Shown here: in pieces, positions 34,563 through 43,367 of the stretch
Position numbering within the stretch: the first letter of the stretch is position 1
Layout: each line of letters begins with the position of its first letter
Source: Dictyobacter arantiisoli
GTDB lineage: Bacteria > Chloroflexota > Ktedonobacteria > Ktedonobacterales > Ktedonobacteraceae
Assembly (NCBI RefSeq): GCF_008326305.1
Contig: NZ_BIXY01000019.1
Coordinates: forward strand, 26,215 to 90,214
Reading direction: 5' to 3'
DNA length: 64,000 nucleotides
Position numbers and translations under genes: made by a program
Notes under the pieces: generated by a model
Seen by the model: the letters and a program-made list of their open reading frames with translations, nothing else
Databases searched by the model: none
Told to the model about the DNA's origin: nothing

Positions 34563-35090
34563 ATGATCTTTAATGTGGCGCAATTGATGAAAGAACCAGT
34601 TGGCTCGGGTGCTTCATACGAAGACGACATCGCTGAGGAACAGGTTCAGCTCGACAAAGATCTCACCATTGTTGGACCCATCACAGGCCATGCCCGCATG
34701 CGCCGCGTCAATCAGGGGCTCCTGATCGATGGCTGGGTGGATCTCACGCTTGGTCTTGAATGTGCACGGTGCTTAAAACATTTTGAGCAACCAGAACATG
34801 TGACATTTGAAGAGCGCTTCAATCCTACGGTGGATGTGGTGACTGGTACACCACTGCCCCCCATCGAGGAAGACGACGTCTTCCCCATCGATGAACACCA
34901 TCAGGTTGATCTCACCGAAGCAATCCGTCAAGCAGTGTTGCTCGCGATCCCGATGGTACCCTTGTGCAAGGAAGATTGCGCAGGCCTGTGTGCACAGTGT
35001 GGACATGATCTCAACCTTGGTCCCTGCGATTGCAAACCAGAGATTGATGACCGCTTGAATGTGCTCAAACAATTACTGCAAAACGAATAA
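34563..35090 (+). CDS. DUF177 (YceD-like) protein
   Basis: 175 residues with GAAAGGAA upstream. Conserved cysteine motifs are CARCLKHFEQP and the terminal CKEDCAGLCAQCGHDLNLGPC, with FNPTVDV and the acidic DDVFPIDEHHQVDLTEAI between. DUF177 is nearly always encoded just before rpmF and is linked to 23S rRNA or ribosome maturation in plants and bacteria. The same pairing holds here. The cysteines probably bind zinc. Confidence 0.93.
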   Translation: MIFNVAQLMKEPVGSGASYEDDIAEEQVQLDKDLTIVGPITGHARMRRVNQGLLIDGWVDLTLGLECARCLKHFEQPEHVTFEERFNPTVDVVTGTPLPPIEEDDVFPIDEHHQVDLTEAIRQAVLLAIPMVPLCKEDCAGLCAQCGHDLNLGPCDCKPEIDDRLNVLKQLLQNE

Positions 35091-35182
35091 ATTATTATCA
35101 CACACTAGCCACACAAGTAGGTACCCCTGAGCACAAATGATGCATTCAGGACACATTACTGGTGGAAGAGGAGAAGACAGCA

Positions 35183-35371
35183 ATGGGAGCGTTACCTAAA
35201 CAACGCATTTCGCACGCTCGTCAGGGTGAGCGTCGTGCACATCATCATCTGGATTTACCACAGTTAGTGGCCTGCCCACAGTGCAAGCGCCCACGCCTTT
35301 CGCACCACGCCTGCCCGAACTGCGGCACCTACCGCGGTCGCCAGGTTACTTTGCCAAAATCCCAGAAGTAA
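35183..35371 (+). CDS. rpmF: 50S ribosomal protein L32
   Basis: 62 residues from ATG 35183 (GAAGAGGAGAAG upstream); seven earlier in-frame codons are not needed. Typical start MGALPKQRISHARQGERRAH and the zinc ribbon CPQCKRPRLSHHACPNCG with four cysteines. A structural protein of the large subunit. It is 92 bp after DUF177 in the usual order. Confidence 0.97.
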   Translation: MGALPKQRISHARQGERRAHHHLDLPQLVACPQCKRPRLSHHACPNCGTYRGRQVTLPKSQK

Positions 35372-35591
35372 TGACAAAGTAGCATGTATGCGCTGCGATG
35401 AATGAATAAATGCACGCTCATCCGCGTAGTAGTCTCTTGAGAATGATTACGTGGGGCGCGTGCACTTCTATAATAAGATGCACTATCGTAGAACTTCAAT
35501 CGCAAGGGATCGAGGAACTGAGTATGGTTTCTTATTTGTAGCATTCATAGGAGGCACACAACATCTGCTTTCTGTAGACGAAGTGAACAAA

Positions 35592-36620
35592 ATGACGACA
35601 CAAGTTGCCTTTCTCTTTCCAGGACAGGGAAGCCAGACAGTGGGGATGGGAGAAGATGTTTTCGCGGCATCTGCGGCTGCACGACACGTTTTCGCTACCT
35701 TTGACCAGATCTTAGGCTTTTCACTGAGTGATCTTTGCTTTCAAGGACCGGAAGAGACCTTACGCTCAACAATTAACGCCCAACCAGCCATCGTCGCTGT
35801 AAGTCTGGCATATCTGGCAGCTTTTCAAGAAGCGCTCTCTCCTCAATACTCATCCTGGTCCACACCGCTTACTCCCAGTTATACCGCCGGTCATAGCGTT
35901 GGTGAATGCTCAGCGCTGGCAGCCTCGGGTGCCATTGATCTGGCTGGCGCAGCCTATCTGGTCAAAGAGCGCGGCCGACTGATGCATGAAGAGGAAACTG
36001 CTTGCCCGGGTGGCATGGCCGCGATCATTGGCATGGATGCACAGACATTACAACAAATCTGTGAGGATGTATCCAAAAAGATGCAGCAGGAACAGACGGA
36101 TAATTCCCGACATCCTGGCTTTGGACAGGTCATTCTGGCAAACTTTAATGCTCCCGGACAAATTGTGATTTCAGGCGAACAGCATGCCTTAGAGGCCGCT
36201 TGCCTCCTGGCGAAGGAACGCGGGGCCAAACGTGTAATCCCACTCACTGTAAGTGGAGCCTTCCATTCACCAGCCATGCAACCAGCCGTAAACAAACTGG
36301 CCGTATCCATAGCCTCAACCGAGCTACGCGACACGGTTATTCCAGTTATCGGCAATGTGAAGGCACAACCCCTGACAACGGAGGCCGAGTTACGCACCGA
36401 GCTGGCCGAGCAGGTTGCTCAGTCCGTCCAGTGGACAGGAATCATCGAATATTTAGCAGCTCAGGGAGTAACCACATTCTTTGAAATCGGTCCGGGTCAG
36501 GCGCTGGCAGGCATGATTAAAAGAATTGTCAAAGGCGCTACGATTATTAATATTGGGAGCGTATCTGATATTAAAAAAGCGGTCAACAAAGTACAGGAAT
36601 CAGACTTGCTGGCAGAATAG
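35592..36620 (+). CDS. fabD: Malonyl-CoA:ACP transacylase
   Basis: 342 residues from ATG 35592. Signatures are FLFPGQGSQTVGMGEDVF, the nucleophile motif GHSVGECSALAASGA, the histidine in SGAFHSPAM, and FEIGPGQALAGM at the end. It loads malonyl groups onto acyl carrier protein. The start is not clean: the ATG has only GACGAAGTG upstream, while a strong AGGAGG (35549-35554) is followed by non-ATG codons in frame, so initiation on a CTG near 35565 cannot be excluded. It is followed by a fabG relic and, further on, acpP. Confidence 0.95.
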   Translation: MTTQVAFLFPGQGSQTVGMGEDVFAASAAARHVFATFDQILGFSLSDLCFQGPEETLRSTINAQPAIVAVSLAYLAAFQEALSPQYSSWSTPLTPSYTAGHSVGECSALAASGAIDLAGAAYLVKERGRLMHEEETACPGGMAAIIGMDAQTLQQICEDVSKKMQQEQTDNSRHPGFGQVILANFNAPGQIVISGEQHALEAACLLAKERGAKRVIPLTVSGAFHSPAMQPAVNKLAVSIASTELRDTVIPVIGNVKAQPLTTEAELRTELAEQVAQSVQWTGIIEYLAAQGVTTFFEIGPGQALAGMIKRIVKGATIINIGSVSDIKKAVNKVQESDLLAE

Positions 36621-36654
36621 CTCTCTGCAACATCACAGAACACTAAGCGATTTT

Positions 36655-36759
36655 TCATGCCAGAGCAAAGACGATTGGGATACTATACTTGACACAAACC
36701 TGAAAAGCGCATATCTTTGCAGTAAAGCAGCATCGCACTTGGAAATCAGGTCCGCCTGA
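36655..36759 (+). pseudogene. fabG (3-oxoacyl-ACP reductase) relic
   Basis: A frame here reads SKDDWDTILDTNLKSAYLCS then KAASHLEIRSA and stops. This matches the mid-protein block of FabG-type short-chain dehydrogenases (xxxDWDxVLDTNLKgxFLCtKAA) for about 30 codons, with nothing recognisable of the cofactor-binding start or the YxxxK site. Its position, directly after fabD and before nusB-acpP, is where fabG normally sits in fab clusters. It is best explained as the residue of a deleted fabG gene. Confidence 0.6.
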
Positions 36760-36862
36760 AGAGATTGCAAACCAATTGCACTCGTTCATACGTACCAGTT
36801 TACAAGACGATAGTACATATCGACAGAGGTAAACCACTGTCGTCAGGAGGAGTGTAAGCACT

Positions 36863-37201
36863 ATGGCTAACGAATCACAGCCCGCTGGAGTCGTCCGTGT
36901 GGCACGTCCAGTGCTCACAACCATTGTGTTGAATACCGCCCTGCAAATACGTGGTGTTGTACGTATGGCCCATACCAGTGACCAATGGTCACGACTGATG
37001 GGGCGTGATGTACCACAACACGGCATCAGCCTTATGGTCAAAGATAACACATTTTCTGCCGATCTCTACCTTATAGTAGAATCAGGGAGCAATATTGTGG
37101 AAGTAGGTACTGCTGTTCAGGAAGAAGTTGCAACCGCCATTGAAAATATGATCGGGATGCAAGTTCAGGGCATCAATGTTTACATCCAGGACGTCGCATA
37201 A
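36863..37201 (+). CDS. Asp23/Gls24-family protein
   Basis: 112 residues with CAGGAGGAG upstream. It carries the family core GISLMVKDNTFSADLYLIVE, SGSNIVEVGTAVQEEVATAI and the end IGMQVQGINVYIQDVA. The N-terminal ~50 residues are longer than usual. Asp23-type proteins are small envelope-stress or cell-wall associated proteins, and in Firmicutes a related gene (YqhY) is co-located with accBC and nusB, a context partly echoed here by fabD, nusB and acpP. A link to lipid synthesis is inferred. Confidence 0.88.
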   Translation: MANESQPAGVVRVARPVLTTIVLNTALQIRGVVRMAHTSDQWSRLMGRDVPQHGISLMVKDNTFSADLYLIVESGSNIVEVGTAVQEEVATAIENMIGMQVQGINVYIQDVA

Positions 37202-37312
37202 AATAATCATTATTATGATTTGAACAATATGTCACGCTTCCTCTCTTGAGGCACTCCAGCCTCTTCTGAGAAAGCTCCTGACACCAGTTAGTCACTATTC
37301 GAGGATACTCTA

Positions 37313-37756
37313 ATGCCAGGGATACGCAGACAGGCGCGAATTATCGCACTGCAAACACTCTACGAATACGACATAGCCAATCATGCCCCGGAAGAGGTCT
37401 TGCAGCGCCACGCCGAGGAGCGCAATCTGCATCTTAAGGTAGTAGAATACGCCAGCGAACTCGTCCTGGGATCTTACAACCATCTGGCAGATATTGATGC
37501 GCATATCCAGAGCGCGGCCCGTGAATGGCCTTTGCAACAGATGGCGCGCATCGATAAAAATATTCTTAGACTTGCAATCTACGAAATTCTGTTTAATAAT
37601 ACGGTACCAGCCAAGGCGGCTATTAATGAAGCAGTGGAACTCGCGAAGATCTATGGCAGCGAAACATCCAGCCGTTTCATCAATGGTGTCCTCGGCACGA
37701 TATTTAATCGGGCACAAGAACAGCCCACCCCAACTGCTGAAAGCGAGGTGAAATAA
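37313..37756 (+). CDS. nusB: Transcription antitermination factor NusB
   Basis: 147 residues. The helical bundle signatures are [18 protein letters not shown] at the N-terminus (RNA-binding arginines) and [46 protein letters not shown] at the C-terminus. It binds BoxA RNA with NusE in rRNA antitermination complexes. The stop TAA overlaps the acpP start (TAATG), so the two genes are translationally coupled. Confidence 0.96.
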   Translation: MPGIRRQARIIALQTLYEYDIANHAPEEVLQRHAEERNLHLKVVEYASELVLGSYNHLADIDAHIQSAAREWPLQQMARIDKNILRLAIYEILFNNTVPAKAAINEAVELAKIYGSETSSRFINGVLGTIFNRAQEQPTPTAESEVK

Positions 37757-37992
37757 TGTCTAGTATTCAAGAGCGCTTGAAAAAGATTGTTGTTGACCAA
37801 CTCGGTGTTGATGAGAGCGAAGTCGTTCCCAGTGCGTCGTTTGTTGAGGATCTCAACGCGGACTCACTCGATCTGGTTGAGCTCATCATGTCCCTTGAAG
37901 AGGAATTCAAATTACAGATTTCCGATGAGGATGCTGAGAAGATCACTACAGTCCAAGAGGCTGATGATTACATCGAGGAGCATCTGCGCTAA
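37756..37992 (+). CDS. acpP: Acyl carrier protein
   Basis: 78 residues. The phosphopantetheine attachment serine is Ser37 in [19 protein letters not shown]. Acidic helices II and III are as in standard fatty-acid ACPs. It starts one base inside the nusB stop. It carries growing acyl chains for fatty-acid synthesis and takes malonyl groups from FabD encoded 1.1 kb upstream. A terminator follows. Confidence 0.97.
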   Translation: MSSIQERLKKIVVDQLGVDESEVVPSASFVEDLNADSLDLVELIMSLEEEFKLQISDEDAEKITTVQEADDYIEEHLR

Positions 37993-38010
37993 TTTTATTT
38001 CGCAATGCGG

Positions 38011-38057
38011 GGCGCTTGTTGACATATATGCAAGGAAACAAGCGCCATCTCTTTTTT
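38011..38057 (+). terminator. Terminator of the fab/nusB/acpP cluster
   Basis: GGCGCTTGTT and AACAAGCGCC arms (10 bp) with a 16-base loop, followed by ATCTCTTTTTT. Confidence 0.85.
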
Positions 38058-38275
38058 CGTAGGCACACGGCTCCCTCTTCTTCTCCTGACTGATCCAACT
38101 TCACTTCATCCTCGTATCATAGAGTAAGTAGATACAACCAATTTTACCAATTTTTTAAATCTTCTTTTTTTTGCTACAATTGATGTCACAAATCCTTATC
38201 GCTATGCATCTTTGTTATTGTAGACGGGACTCTCTTGCGAGAATCCTTTCGCTACAAACATGAAAAGAGTTGTCT

Positions 38276-39031
38276 GTGGATACGATGCCTGCAGCACAAG
38301 CTGTTGAAGTCCTTATTCATGAATATTACAAACTGGTATTTCATACGATCTATGGTCTGACCAATAATTGGGAGGAAAGCCAGGATCTGACACAGGATAC
38401 CTTCCATCAAGCCTTGAAGGGTATTGATGCCGCTCGGGCCAGTAGTAAAGGCCATTTCCAGGCGAAAGCGTGGCTACTCCGTATTGCGCTGAATACCGTG
38501 CGTATGCAGCGCAGAAGACGAGCGCTCTTTAGCTTTATTCCTTTCTCGATGATGCATACGCAGCGTTCGATGGAAGGGAAAGAGCAGATCCGGGTGGGCG
38601 AGGATGCTATTCATGAGCAAGCGACGCCGGTACAGCCCGGTGGCTATGGGAGCACTGAGACGACGGACCCGGCCGAGTTGATTGCCGAACAGGATGCCGT
38701 CCAGCGCACGATGGCACAGCTCCCTGAAGGGCTGCGTGAGTGTCTCCTGCTTTCGATTGTAGGAGGACTCTCAAGTCTGGAAATCGCCAGGCTGCTGGAG
38801 GTGAAAGAGGACGCTGTTCGACAACGCCTGGCACGAGCACGTAAACAATTTCAACAACTCTATACCCGAGAGAGTGGCGAGGAGATCGTGGATAACACGG
38901 CTCCTGTACCAACTGGCTCATCGGTATCCTATGGTGGTCAGGAACGCAAGCAGGGTCAGCAGCGCCAGGATAAGCGGCAACACTTATCGCTCGCAACACC
39001 ACCACCATCACTATGGAGTAGCTATGTATAA
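38276..39031 (+). CDS. ECF-type RNA polymerase sigma factor
   Basis: About 251 residues. The GTG at 38276 is preferred because AAAAGAG lies 6 bases before it. A TTG at 38270 and an ATG at 38285 are alternatives. Region 2 contains YYKLVFHTIYGLTNNWEESQ and LTQDTFHQALKG; region 4 contains LPEGLRECLLLSIVGGLSSL and EIARLLEVKEDAVRQRLARA. A ~50-residue linker (with GSTETTDPAELI) and a ~45-residue Gln-rich tail are unusual for ECF factors. Its stop overlaps the start of a membrane-protein gene by 8 bp (ATGTATAA), the place for an anti-sigma partner. Confidence 0.9.
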   Translation: MDTMPAAQAVEVLIHEYYKLVFHTIYGLTNNWEESQDLTQDTFHQALKGIDAARASSKGHFQAKAWLLRIALNTVRMQRRRRALFSFIPFSMMHTQRSMEGKEQIRVGEDAIHEQATPVQPGGYGSTETTDPAELIAEQDAVQRTMAQLPEGLRECLLLSIVGGLSSLEIARLLEVKEDAVRQRLARARKQFQQLYTRESGEEIVDNTAPVPTGSSVSYGGQERKQGQQRQDKRQHLSLATPPPSLWSSYV

Positions 39032-39314
39032 CGACTCGCTTGAGACTTTGCTACTACGCCATTACGGATCAAATGGTTCAACACCAGAAGGATTGGAGCA
39101 ACGCCTCTGTGCCTCTGTACAACAACAGGAAGTGCAGGCTCGCCAGGAGCAGGTAGCAAGTCGGCGCATGCAAGAACAACGCATCAGCCGTCGCCGTGCC
39201 GTCCAACTGGTTGCCATAAGTTCGGCAGGACTCGGTTTACTGAGTGCCGGTATTTCCAGCGTTCAGTCCCTCCTGAGTAGCCAGGAGGATACACAACCCG
39301 CCTACTCATCCTGA
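39024..39314 (+). CDS. Single-helix membrane protein coupled to the sigma factor (possible anti-sigma)
   Basis: 96 residues from ATG 39024, overlapping the sigma stop by 8 bp. The N-terminal ~60 residues are polar and helical (SLETLLLRHYGSNGSTPEGL, CASVQQQEVQARQEQV), followed by a basic stretch SRRRA and one transmembrane helix VQLVAISSAGLGLLSAGI. That layout, a cytoplasmic domain plus one helix, is what a membrane-bound anti-sigma factor would have, but no zinc-binding HxxxCxxC motif is present. Function inferred from coupling only. Confidence 0.65.
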   Translation: MYNDSLETLLLRHYGSNGSTPEGLEQRLCASVQQQEVQARQEQVASRRMQEQRISRRRAVQLVAISSAGLGLLSAGISSVQSLLSSQEDTQPAYSS

Positions 39315-39505
39315 TTGAAAGTGATCAGGCAGAACAAGCACACATTCGTACAGCAGAAAACATTTGACAGGCAAGCATTTTTTAAGTCATCAAATAGGTA
39401 CTTTGAGAGTGCTCACTACCAGCTACGCCCCGATGGCGTGACTGTGACTATTCACAGATTGTGTTACAGAGTTGTCAACACAGAGATAGGAAAGGAATTT
39501 TCATC

Positions 39506-39811
39506 ATGGGACTTTTGGGATCACACGGCTTAGAGTTTATCGTTGTACTGGTAGTTGCCCTGTTAGTCTTTGGACCAAAGAGATTGCCTGAAATGGGTTC
39601 AGCCATCGGTAAAAGCATCAGTTCATTTAGGAATGGCATGAGCGAATTATCCAAGCCTAAAGAAGAGGAAGTTGTGACAACACCTTCGGCAACGGAAACT
39701 GCCCGCCTGGAACTCGAGGCTATTGAACGCGAACTGGCTGCCAAGAAAGCTGCCTTAGCCGCGCAAGAGGCTGCCCAGCCCGAGATTCATGCCACACCGA
39801 CGCATGAGTAA
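39506..39811 (+). CDS. tatA: Sec-independent translocase subunit TatA
   Basis: 101 residues from ATG 39506 with AGGAAAGGA upstream; the frame extends 15 codons earlier without use. N-terminal helix FIVVLVVALLVFGPKRLPEM with the FGPKRLPE hinge, the amphipathic helix IGKSISSFRNGMSELSK, then an Ala/Glu-rich tail. It forms the pore-like part of the twin-arginine translocase. The next gene, 33 bp on, is tatC. A separate TatB is not present, so this may be a bifunctional TatA as in many Gram-positive-type systems. Confidence 0.95.
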   Translation: MGLLGSHGLEFIVVLVVALLVFGPKRLPEMGSAIGKSISSFRNGMSELSKPKEEEVVTTPSATETARLELEAIERELAAKKAALAAQEAAQPEIHATPTHE

Positions 39812-39844
39812 TGAAAACTGCTGACACTAGTATAGGGAGACTAT

Positions 39845-40672
39845 ATGGCAACCAGTAATCTCGATCAGCAGGGCCTACTCGGTTCAGGAGGATTCGATAG
39901 CGATACTGAAGATGATGAGAATGATTCTTCGGCAATGTCCTTGATTGATCATTTGGAAGAATTGCGCAAACGTATCTTTATGTGCCTGATTTTTGTGGCC
40001 ATTGGTACAATTGTAGCCTTTATTTTCCATAATAATCTGATTAATCTATTGGATGCCCCCTTACCGTTGAGTGCGAACTCGATTGGGGGGGCCCACGGAC
40101 ATAAGCTGACGTTGAGTGGCCTGGGTGAAGGCTTCACAGTAGCCATCAAGCTCTCAATCGTCTTTGGATTAGTCTTCGCGCTGCCAATGATTCTGTATCA
40201 ACTCTGGGCATTTATTGCACCCGGGCTCTATGATAGAGAGAAAAAGCATGCCGTCCCATTTATTATTATGGGTCTGCTACTCTTTGCGATAGGCGTCACG
40301 CTTGCTTACTTTATTCTGCAATACCCGGTCAGCTTCCTGGTTAACTTTGGGGCTGATAGCTTCAATGAGCTGATTTCAGCAAATAGCTACTTCTCATTTG
40401 TAGCCTTCTTCTTGCTGATCTTTGGAGCTATCTTTGAATTGCCACTCGTACTGACATTTCTTGCTATGATTGGCATTGTGACCGAGAATTTTCTTAAGTC
40501 CAAGCGAGCCATAGCGCATGTGTGCCTGTGGGCCGCATCGACTGTATTGACACCCGGTGCAGATCTCTATAGCCCCTTGTTCATTGGCGTATCCTTATCT
40601 GTCCTATATGAATTTAGTATCCTGCTCATTCACTTTGTTGTGAAAAAAGACCCCGAAGATGCGCTTGCCTAA
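39845..40672 (+). CDS. tatC: Sec-independent translocase subunit TatC
   Basis: 275 residues with ATAGGGAGACTAT before the ATG. Six membrane helices. Family signatures are MSLIDHLEELRKRIFMC, PMILYQLWAFIAPGLY(D)REKK, FELPLVLTFLAMIGI and the terminal helix before FVVKKDPED. It recognises twin-arginine signal peptides. A ~30-residue acidic N-terminal extension (DSDTEDDENDSS) precedes the canonical start. Co-transcribed with tatA. Confidence 0.97.
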   Translation: MATSNLDQQGLLGSGGFDSDTEDDENDSSAMSLIDHLEELRKRIFMCLIFVAIGTIVAFIFHNNLINLLDAPLPLSANSIGGAHGHKLTLSGLGEGFTVAIKLSIVFGLVFALPMILYQLWAFIAPGLYDREKKHAVPFIIMGLLLFAIGVTLAYFILQYPVSFLVNFGADSFNELISANSYFSFVAFFLLIFGAIFELPLVLTFLAMIGIVTENFLKSKRAIAHVCLWAASTVLTPGADLYSPLFIGVSLSVLYEFSILLIHFVVKKDPEDALA

Positions 40673-40696
40673 ACAGAGACGCCTCCTCGGAGAAAT

Positions 40697-40749
40697 AAAA
40701 GAGAACAAAAAATGTCTCGCTGCCAGCGGGACATTTTTTGTTCTCTTTT
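40697..40749. terminator. Palindromic terminator between convergent tatC and MFS genes
   Basis: 20-bp perfect outer arms (40697-40716, 40730-40749), with a further CGCT/AGCG stem inside. Poly-A and poly-T segments in each arm serve both strands. Confidence 0.85.
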
Positions 40750-40765
40750 CCATCAGTCATTGCAA

Positions 40766-42148
40766 TTATGAGGCTATGGGTTGTTGGATAGGCTCTTCTT
40801 CGATAGGATGGTATTTCCCGTGCCCGAATTTCTGGCCCAGCAGCAGCAGGGCCAGCGCGTAGAGGATGGTAGTGCAGATAAAGACTGGTAGATAGCCCAG
40901 TCGCGCGATCAGGGTGCCGCCCAGGGAGGCTCCAAGCGCCCACATGACTTGATAGGCCGCTTGATAGCTACTGTTAGCCAGCCCTCGATGCTGCACGGGG
41001 ACAACCTCCATGGAGAAGACCTGTAAGATGCCCTGTGACATGTCCATCAGTCCCTGCCGGAGAGGATAAAGGGCGGCGGCAAAGGGTAAGCTCCCGGTCA
41101 ATCCTAACAGGAGCAGCACAGGAAGGCTCAGGATACGAGGAAGTAGCAGCGCAGATACCTTACCGATGCGTAGGACGAGCCAGGGGGCCAGTAAGGTGGC
41201 AATAGCGTTCAATATATTAGCCGCCGCATCAATGGTCCCAAATAGGGCTGAGGACGCGCCTAGATGCTGTACAAAATAGACGTTGAAGTAGGGCAAGAGT
41301 AATCCCGCTCCGGTACCGATCAAAAGGTAGACGGTGATCATGACGGAGAGAGGACTGAACAGGAGTGTTTGTACCGGTATCTGCCGCCAATCGGCCAGCA
41401 GGATGCCCAGACGTGCGCGCCATGCTAATTGCTTTGATCCATCTGCGTGCTTTGATCCATCTGCGTGCTTGGATGCTTGCTGGCGGCCCAGACGATCATC
41501 CTGAAGCAGAAAGAGGGGGATAAAACTGGGTGCGGCAATGATACCAGCCAGCAGCAAAGCAAGTTGATAGGAACGTGCCAGCGGTTGCGCGGCCAGCATC
41601 CATGAGATGCCCATGGGCAAGGATGCCATCAACGACGGCAGAGAGCGGAACCAGAGCGGCAGAAAGCCTCCCAGTCCTTCTCCAATCACGGTCGCGATCA
41701 GTGACAGCACGATGTTAAGACTGAAGAGTTGCTGTCGATCTTCTGGAGTGCTGTGCAGTGCCAGAAAAGGCACATTGACGACGAGGATAAATGCCCCGCC
41801 AATTCCCGCCATAAAAGCACTGATCAACAAGAGGGGCGGAGTGCGAAACAGCATCTGGCCCGCACCAGCAATCCCGATCAATACACTGGCCCAGATCAAG
41901 ATAGCCTTGCCACCAAAGCGATCAATACACAGACCGGCCGGGAAAATCGCTATCCCGGCCCCGATAGTGCCCGCAAAAAGTATCAGACCAATGAAAGCAG
42001 TGTTATATCCTAACGACACCAGATAGAGATTGTAGAGCACCTGGATAATCCCTAATGTGATGCCGCTGAGCGCATTGCTGATTAAATATAAACGGGCGTT
42101 TCTTGAAAAACGCCCAAATTGCTGTATCGATTGTTGTAATAAAGACAT
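40766..42148 (-). CDS. MFS transporter
   Basis: 460 residues with about 12 hydrophobic helices. The inter-helix motif A appears as GLCIDRFGGKAILIWASVLI. A central cytoplasmic loop after helix 6 has an in-frame duplication, KHADGSKHADGSK (18-bp direct repeat at about 41446-41481). The substrate cannot be told. It resembles sugar or drug exporters of the MFS_1 type. The start follows the upstream gene's stop by one base, and these three minus-strand genes probably form an operon. Confidence 0.87.
   Translation of the reverse strand: MSLLQQSIQQFGRFSRNARLYLISNALSGITLGIIQVLYNLYLVSLGYNTAFIGLILFAGTIGAGIAIFPAGLCIDRFGGKAILIWASVLIGIAGAGQMLFRTPPLLLISAFMAGIGGAFILVVNVPFLALHSTPEDRQQLFSLNIVLSLIATVIGEGLGGFLPLWFRSLPSLMASLPMGISWMLAAQPLARSYQLALLLAGIIAAPSFIPLFLLQDDRLGRQQASKHADGSKHADGSKQLAWRARLGILLADWRQIPVQTLLFSPLSVMITVYLLIGTGAGLLLPYFNVYFVQHLGASSALFGTIDAAANILNAIATLLAPWLVLRIGKVSALLLPRILSLPVLLLLGLTGSLPFAAALYPLRQGLMDMSQGILQVFSMEVVPVQHRGLANSSYQAAYQVMWALGASLGGTLIARLGYLPVFICTTILYALALLLLGQKFGHGKYHPIEEEPIQQPIAS
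41446..41481 (-). repeat. 18-bp tandem duplication in the MFS gene
   Basis: TTTGATCCATCTGCGTGC occurs twice in tandem, encoding KHADGS twice in the central loop. A neutral slippage product by position. Confidence 0.85.
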
Positions 42149-42149
42149 A

Positions 42150-42731
42150 TTAGCGCCTGGTTGGCACTATTTGTTGTGGGGGAAGTACTGGCCGGGGTTC
42201 TTGTCCGGGTAATACTTCGGGACGCTCATCCATAATCTGGCGATACCCGGGACTGGCAAATTCTGCACCGTCACGCGTCACGCCAGCAATGGTCGGCTCC
42301 TTTTCAGCCCTGGAGCGGGTCAGGCCCGGAAGAAAGAAGGCTTTCGCGATCTGCTTCACCTGCATTGAGCGGGCACGGAACTCAATCGCCTTGTCCACCG
42401 CTGTATCTGAAACCTCCGTTACCTTCTTATCCGCCGCATTGAGACGTAATGGTATTTGTGCTGCCATGCGAGCGACAGGTTGTTCAGAATCACTGGGAGC
42501 GATACCCTGTTCAGCCGCACGTGTTGAACTATTGACGCTATCCACATAGGGACGAACCATCTTCAGCATCTCAGCCTTCTCGCTTAGCCAGGAAGCGCCA
42601 AAGCTCATCAGTAGATTAATTGCGACCGATAATACCACAAACAGAAAAGCAAACAAACAGACCACAATGCCAGCGATGGGACCCATAACGGCCAGCACAG
42701 GATTCATGGCGACGACCAAACCTATACTCAT
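42150..42731 (-). CDS. Membrane-anchored protein of unknown function
   Basis: 193 residues with two N-terminal hydrophobic segments (NPVLAVMGPIAGIVVCLFAF, LFVVLSVAINLLMSFG), then a hydrophilic, mostly helical domain (SEKAEMLKMVRPYVDSVNSS) and a proline-rich tail ending PVLPPQQIVPTRR. Its ATG overlaps the stop of the preceding gene (ATGA), so the two are coupled. No known motif. The pair plus the MFS gene form a minus-strand operon. Confidence 0.7.
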   Translation of the reverse strand: MSIGLVVAMNPVLAVMGPIAGIVVCLFAFLFVVLSVAINLLMSFGASWLSEKAEMLKMVRPYVDSVNSSTRAAEQGIAPSDSEQPVARMAAQIPLRLNAADKKVTEVSDTAVDKAIEFRARSMQVKQIAKAFFLPGLTRSRAEKEPTIAGVTRDGAEFASPGYRQIMDERPEVLPGQEPRPVLPPQQIVPTRR

Positions 42732-43225
42732 TTACCGCCTCCATCCGAGGCTGCCTGAGCGGCTGCCATAGCCTCCATTTGTTGTTTACGACGCTCATCG
42801 GAACGGCTTCTAGCATGTCCTTTTCCCAGGAATACCCGTGCCATTTCCTGACCAGCGACAACGGCTGCCGCCGCACGCACGCTGGGACCAAGCGCGATCT
42901 CAGAGGTCATCTTCGTGGCATTGCCAATGGTTGAAACAGTATTCCCCGCCGTCCGGGCCGTATCCTTTACCAGACTCAGCGTATCATTCGCCGAGTTCAA
43001 TAACGGCTTGATCTCCTCGCGTACCGTCTTGATGGTCTTGAGCAGATTAAAGACCGAGTAGATTTGATAGATGGTGCCTGCAACCAGCAAGAGTGCCAGT
43101 ACAATAATGCACACGTAGAGTAACTCAAGCAAGCGACCAAAAATGGCCGCGAGAGAAATGCCACCAATAATAATGATGACCAACACCACCCCAATAATAA
43201 TTGCGAACCGCTTTGCCTTTTGCAT
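42728..43225 (-). CDS. DUF948-like membrane protein
   Basis: 165 residues with GGGAGGTACGTT before the ATG. Two transmembrane segments (FAIIIGVVLVIIIIGGISLA; LLYVCIIVLALLLVAGTIYQ) are followed by a helical region TVREEIKPLLNSANDTLSLV and KDTARTAGNTVSTIGNATKM, similar to the DUF948/YtxG-type general-stress proteins. The tail is basic and Ala-rich. It is the first gene of the minus-strand operon with the anchored protein and the MFS carrier. The stress role is inferred from the fold type. Confidence 0.72.
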   Translation of the reverse strand: MQKAKRFAIIIGVVLVIIIIGGISLAAIFGRLLELLYVCIIVLALLLVAGTIYQIYSVFNLLKTIKTVREEIKPLLNSANDTLSLVKDTARTAGNTVSTIGNATKMTSEIALGPSVRAAAAVVAGQEMARVFLGKGHARSRSDERRKQQMEAMAAAQAASDGGGK

Positions 43226-43367
43226 AACGTACCTCCCGATACGATTCTATAGTAATGCTGCCTCATTATAGCTTATAGACATGAATACTTGCAGCGGCCA
43301 ATCTTAGAAACACAGCTAGATAATCCAGAAATTACTTATAGAAAAAGAAGTATTAGTACATTCTATA

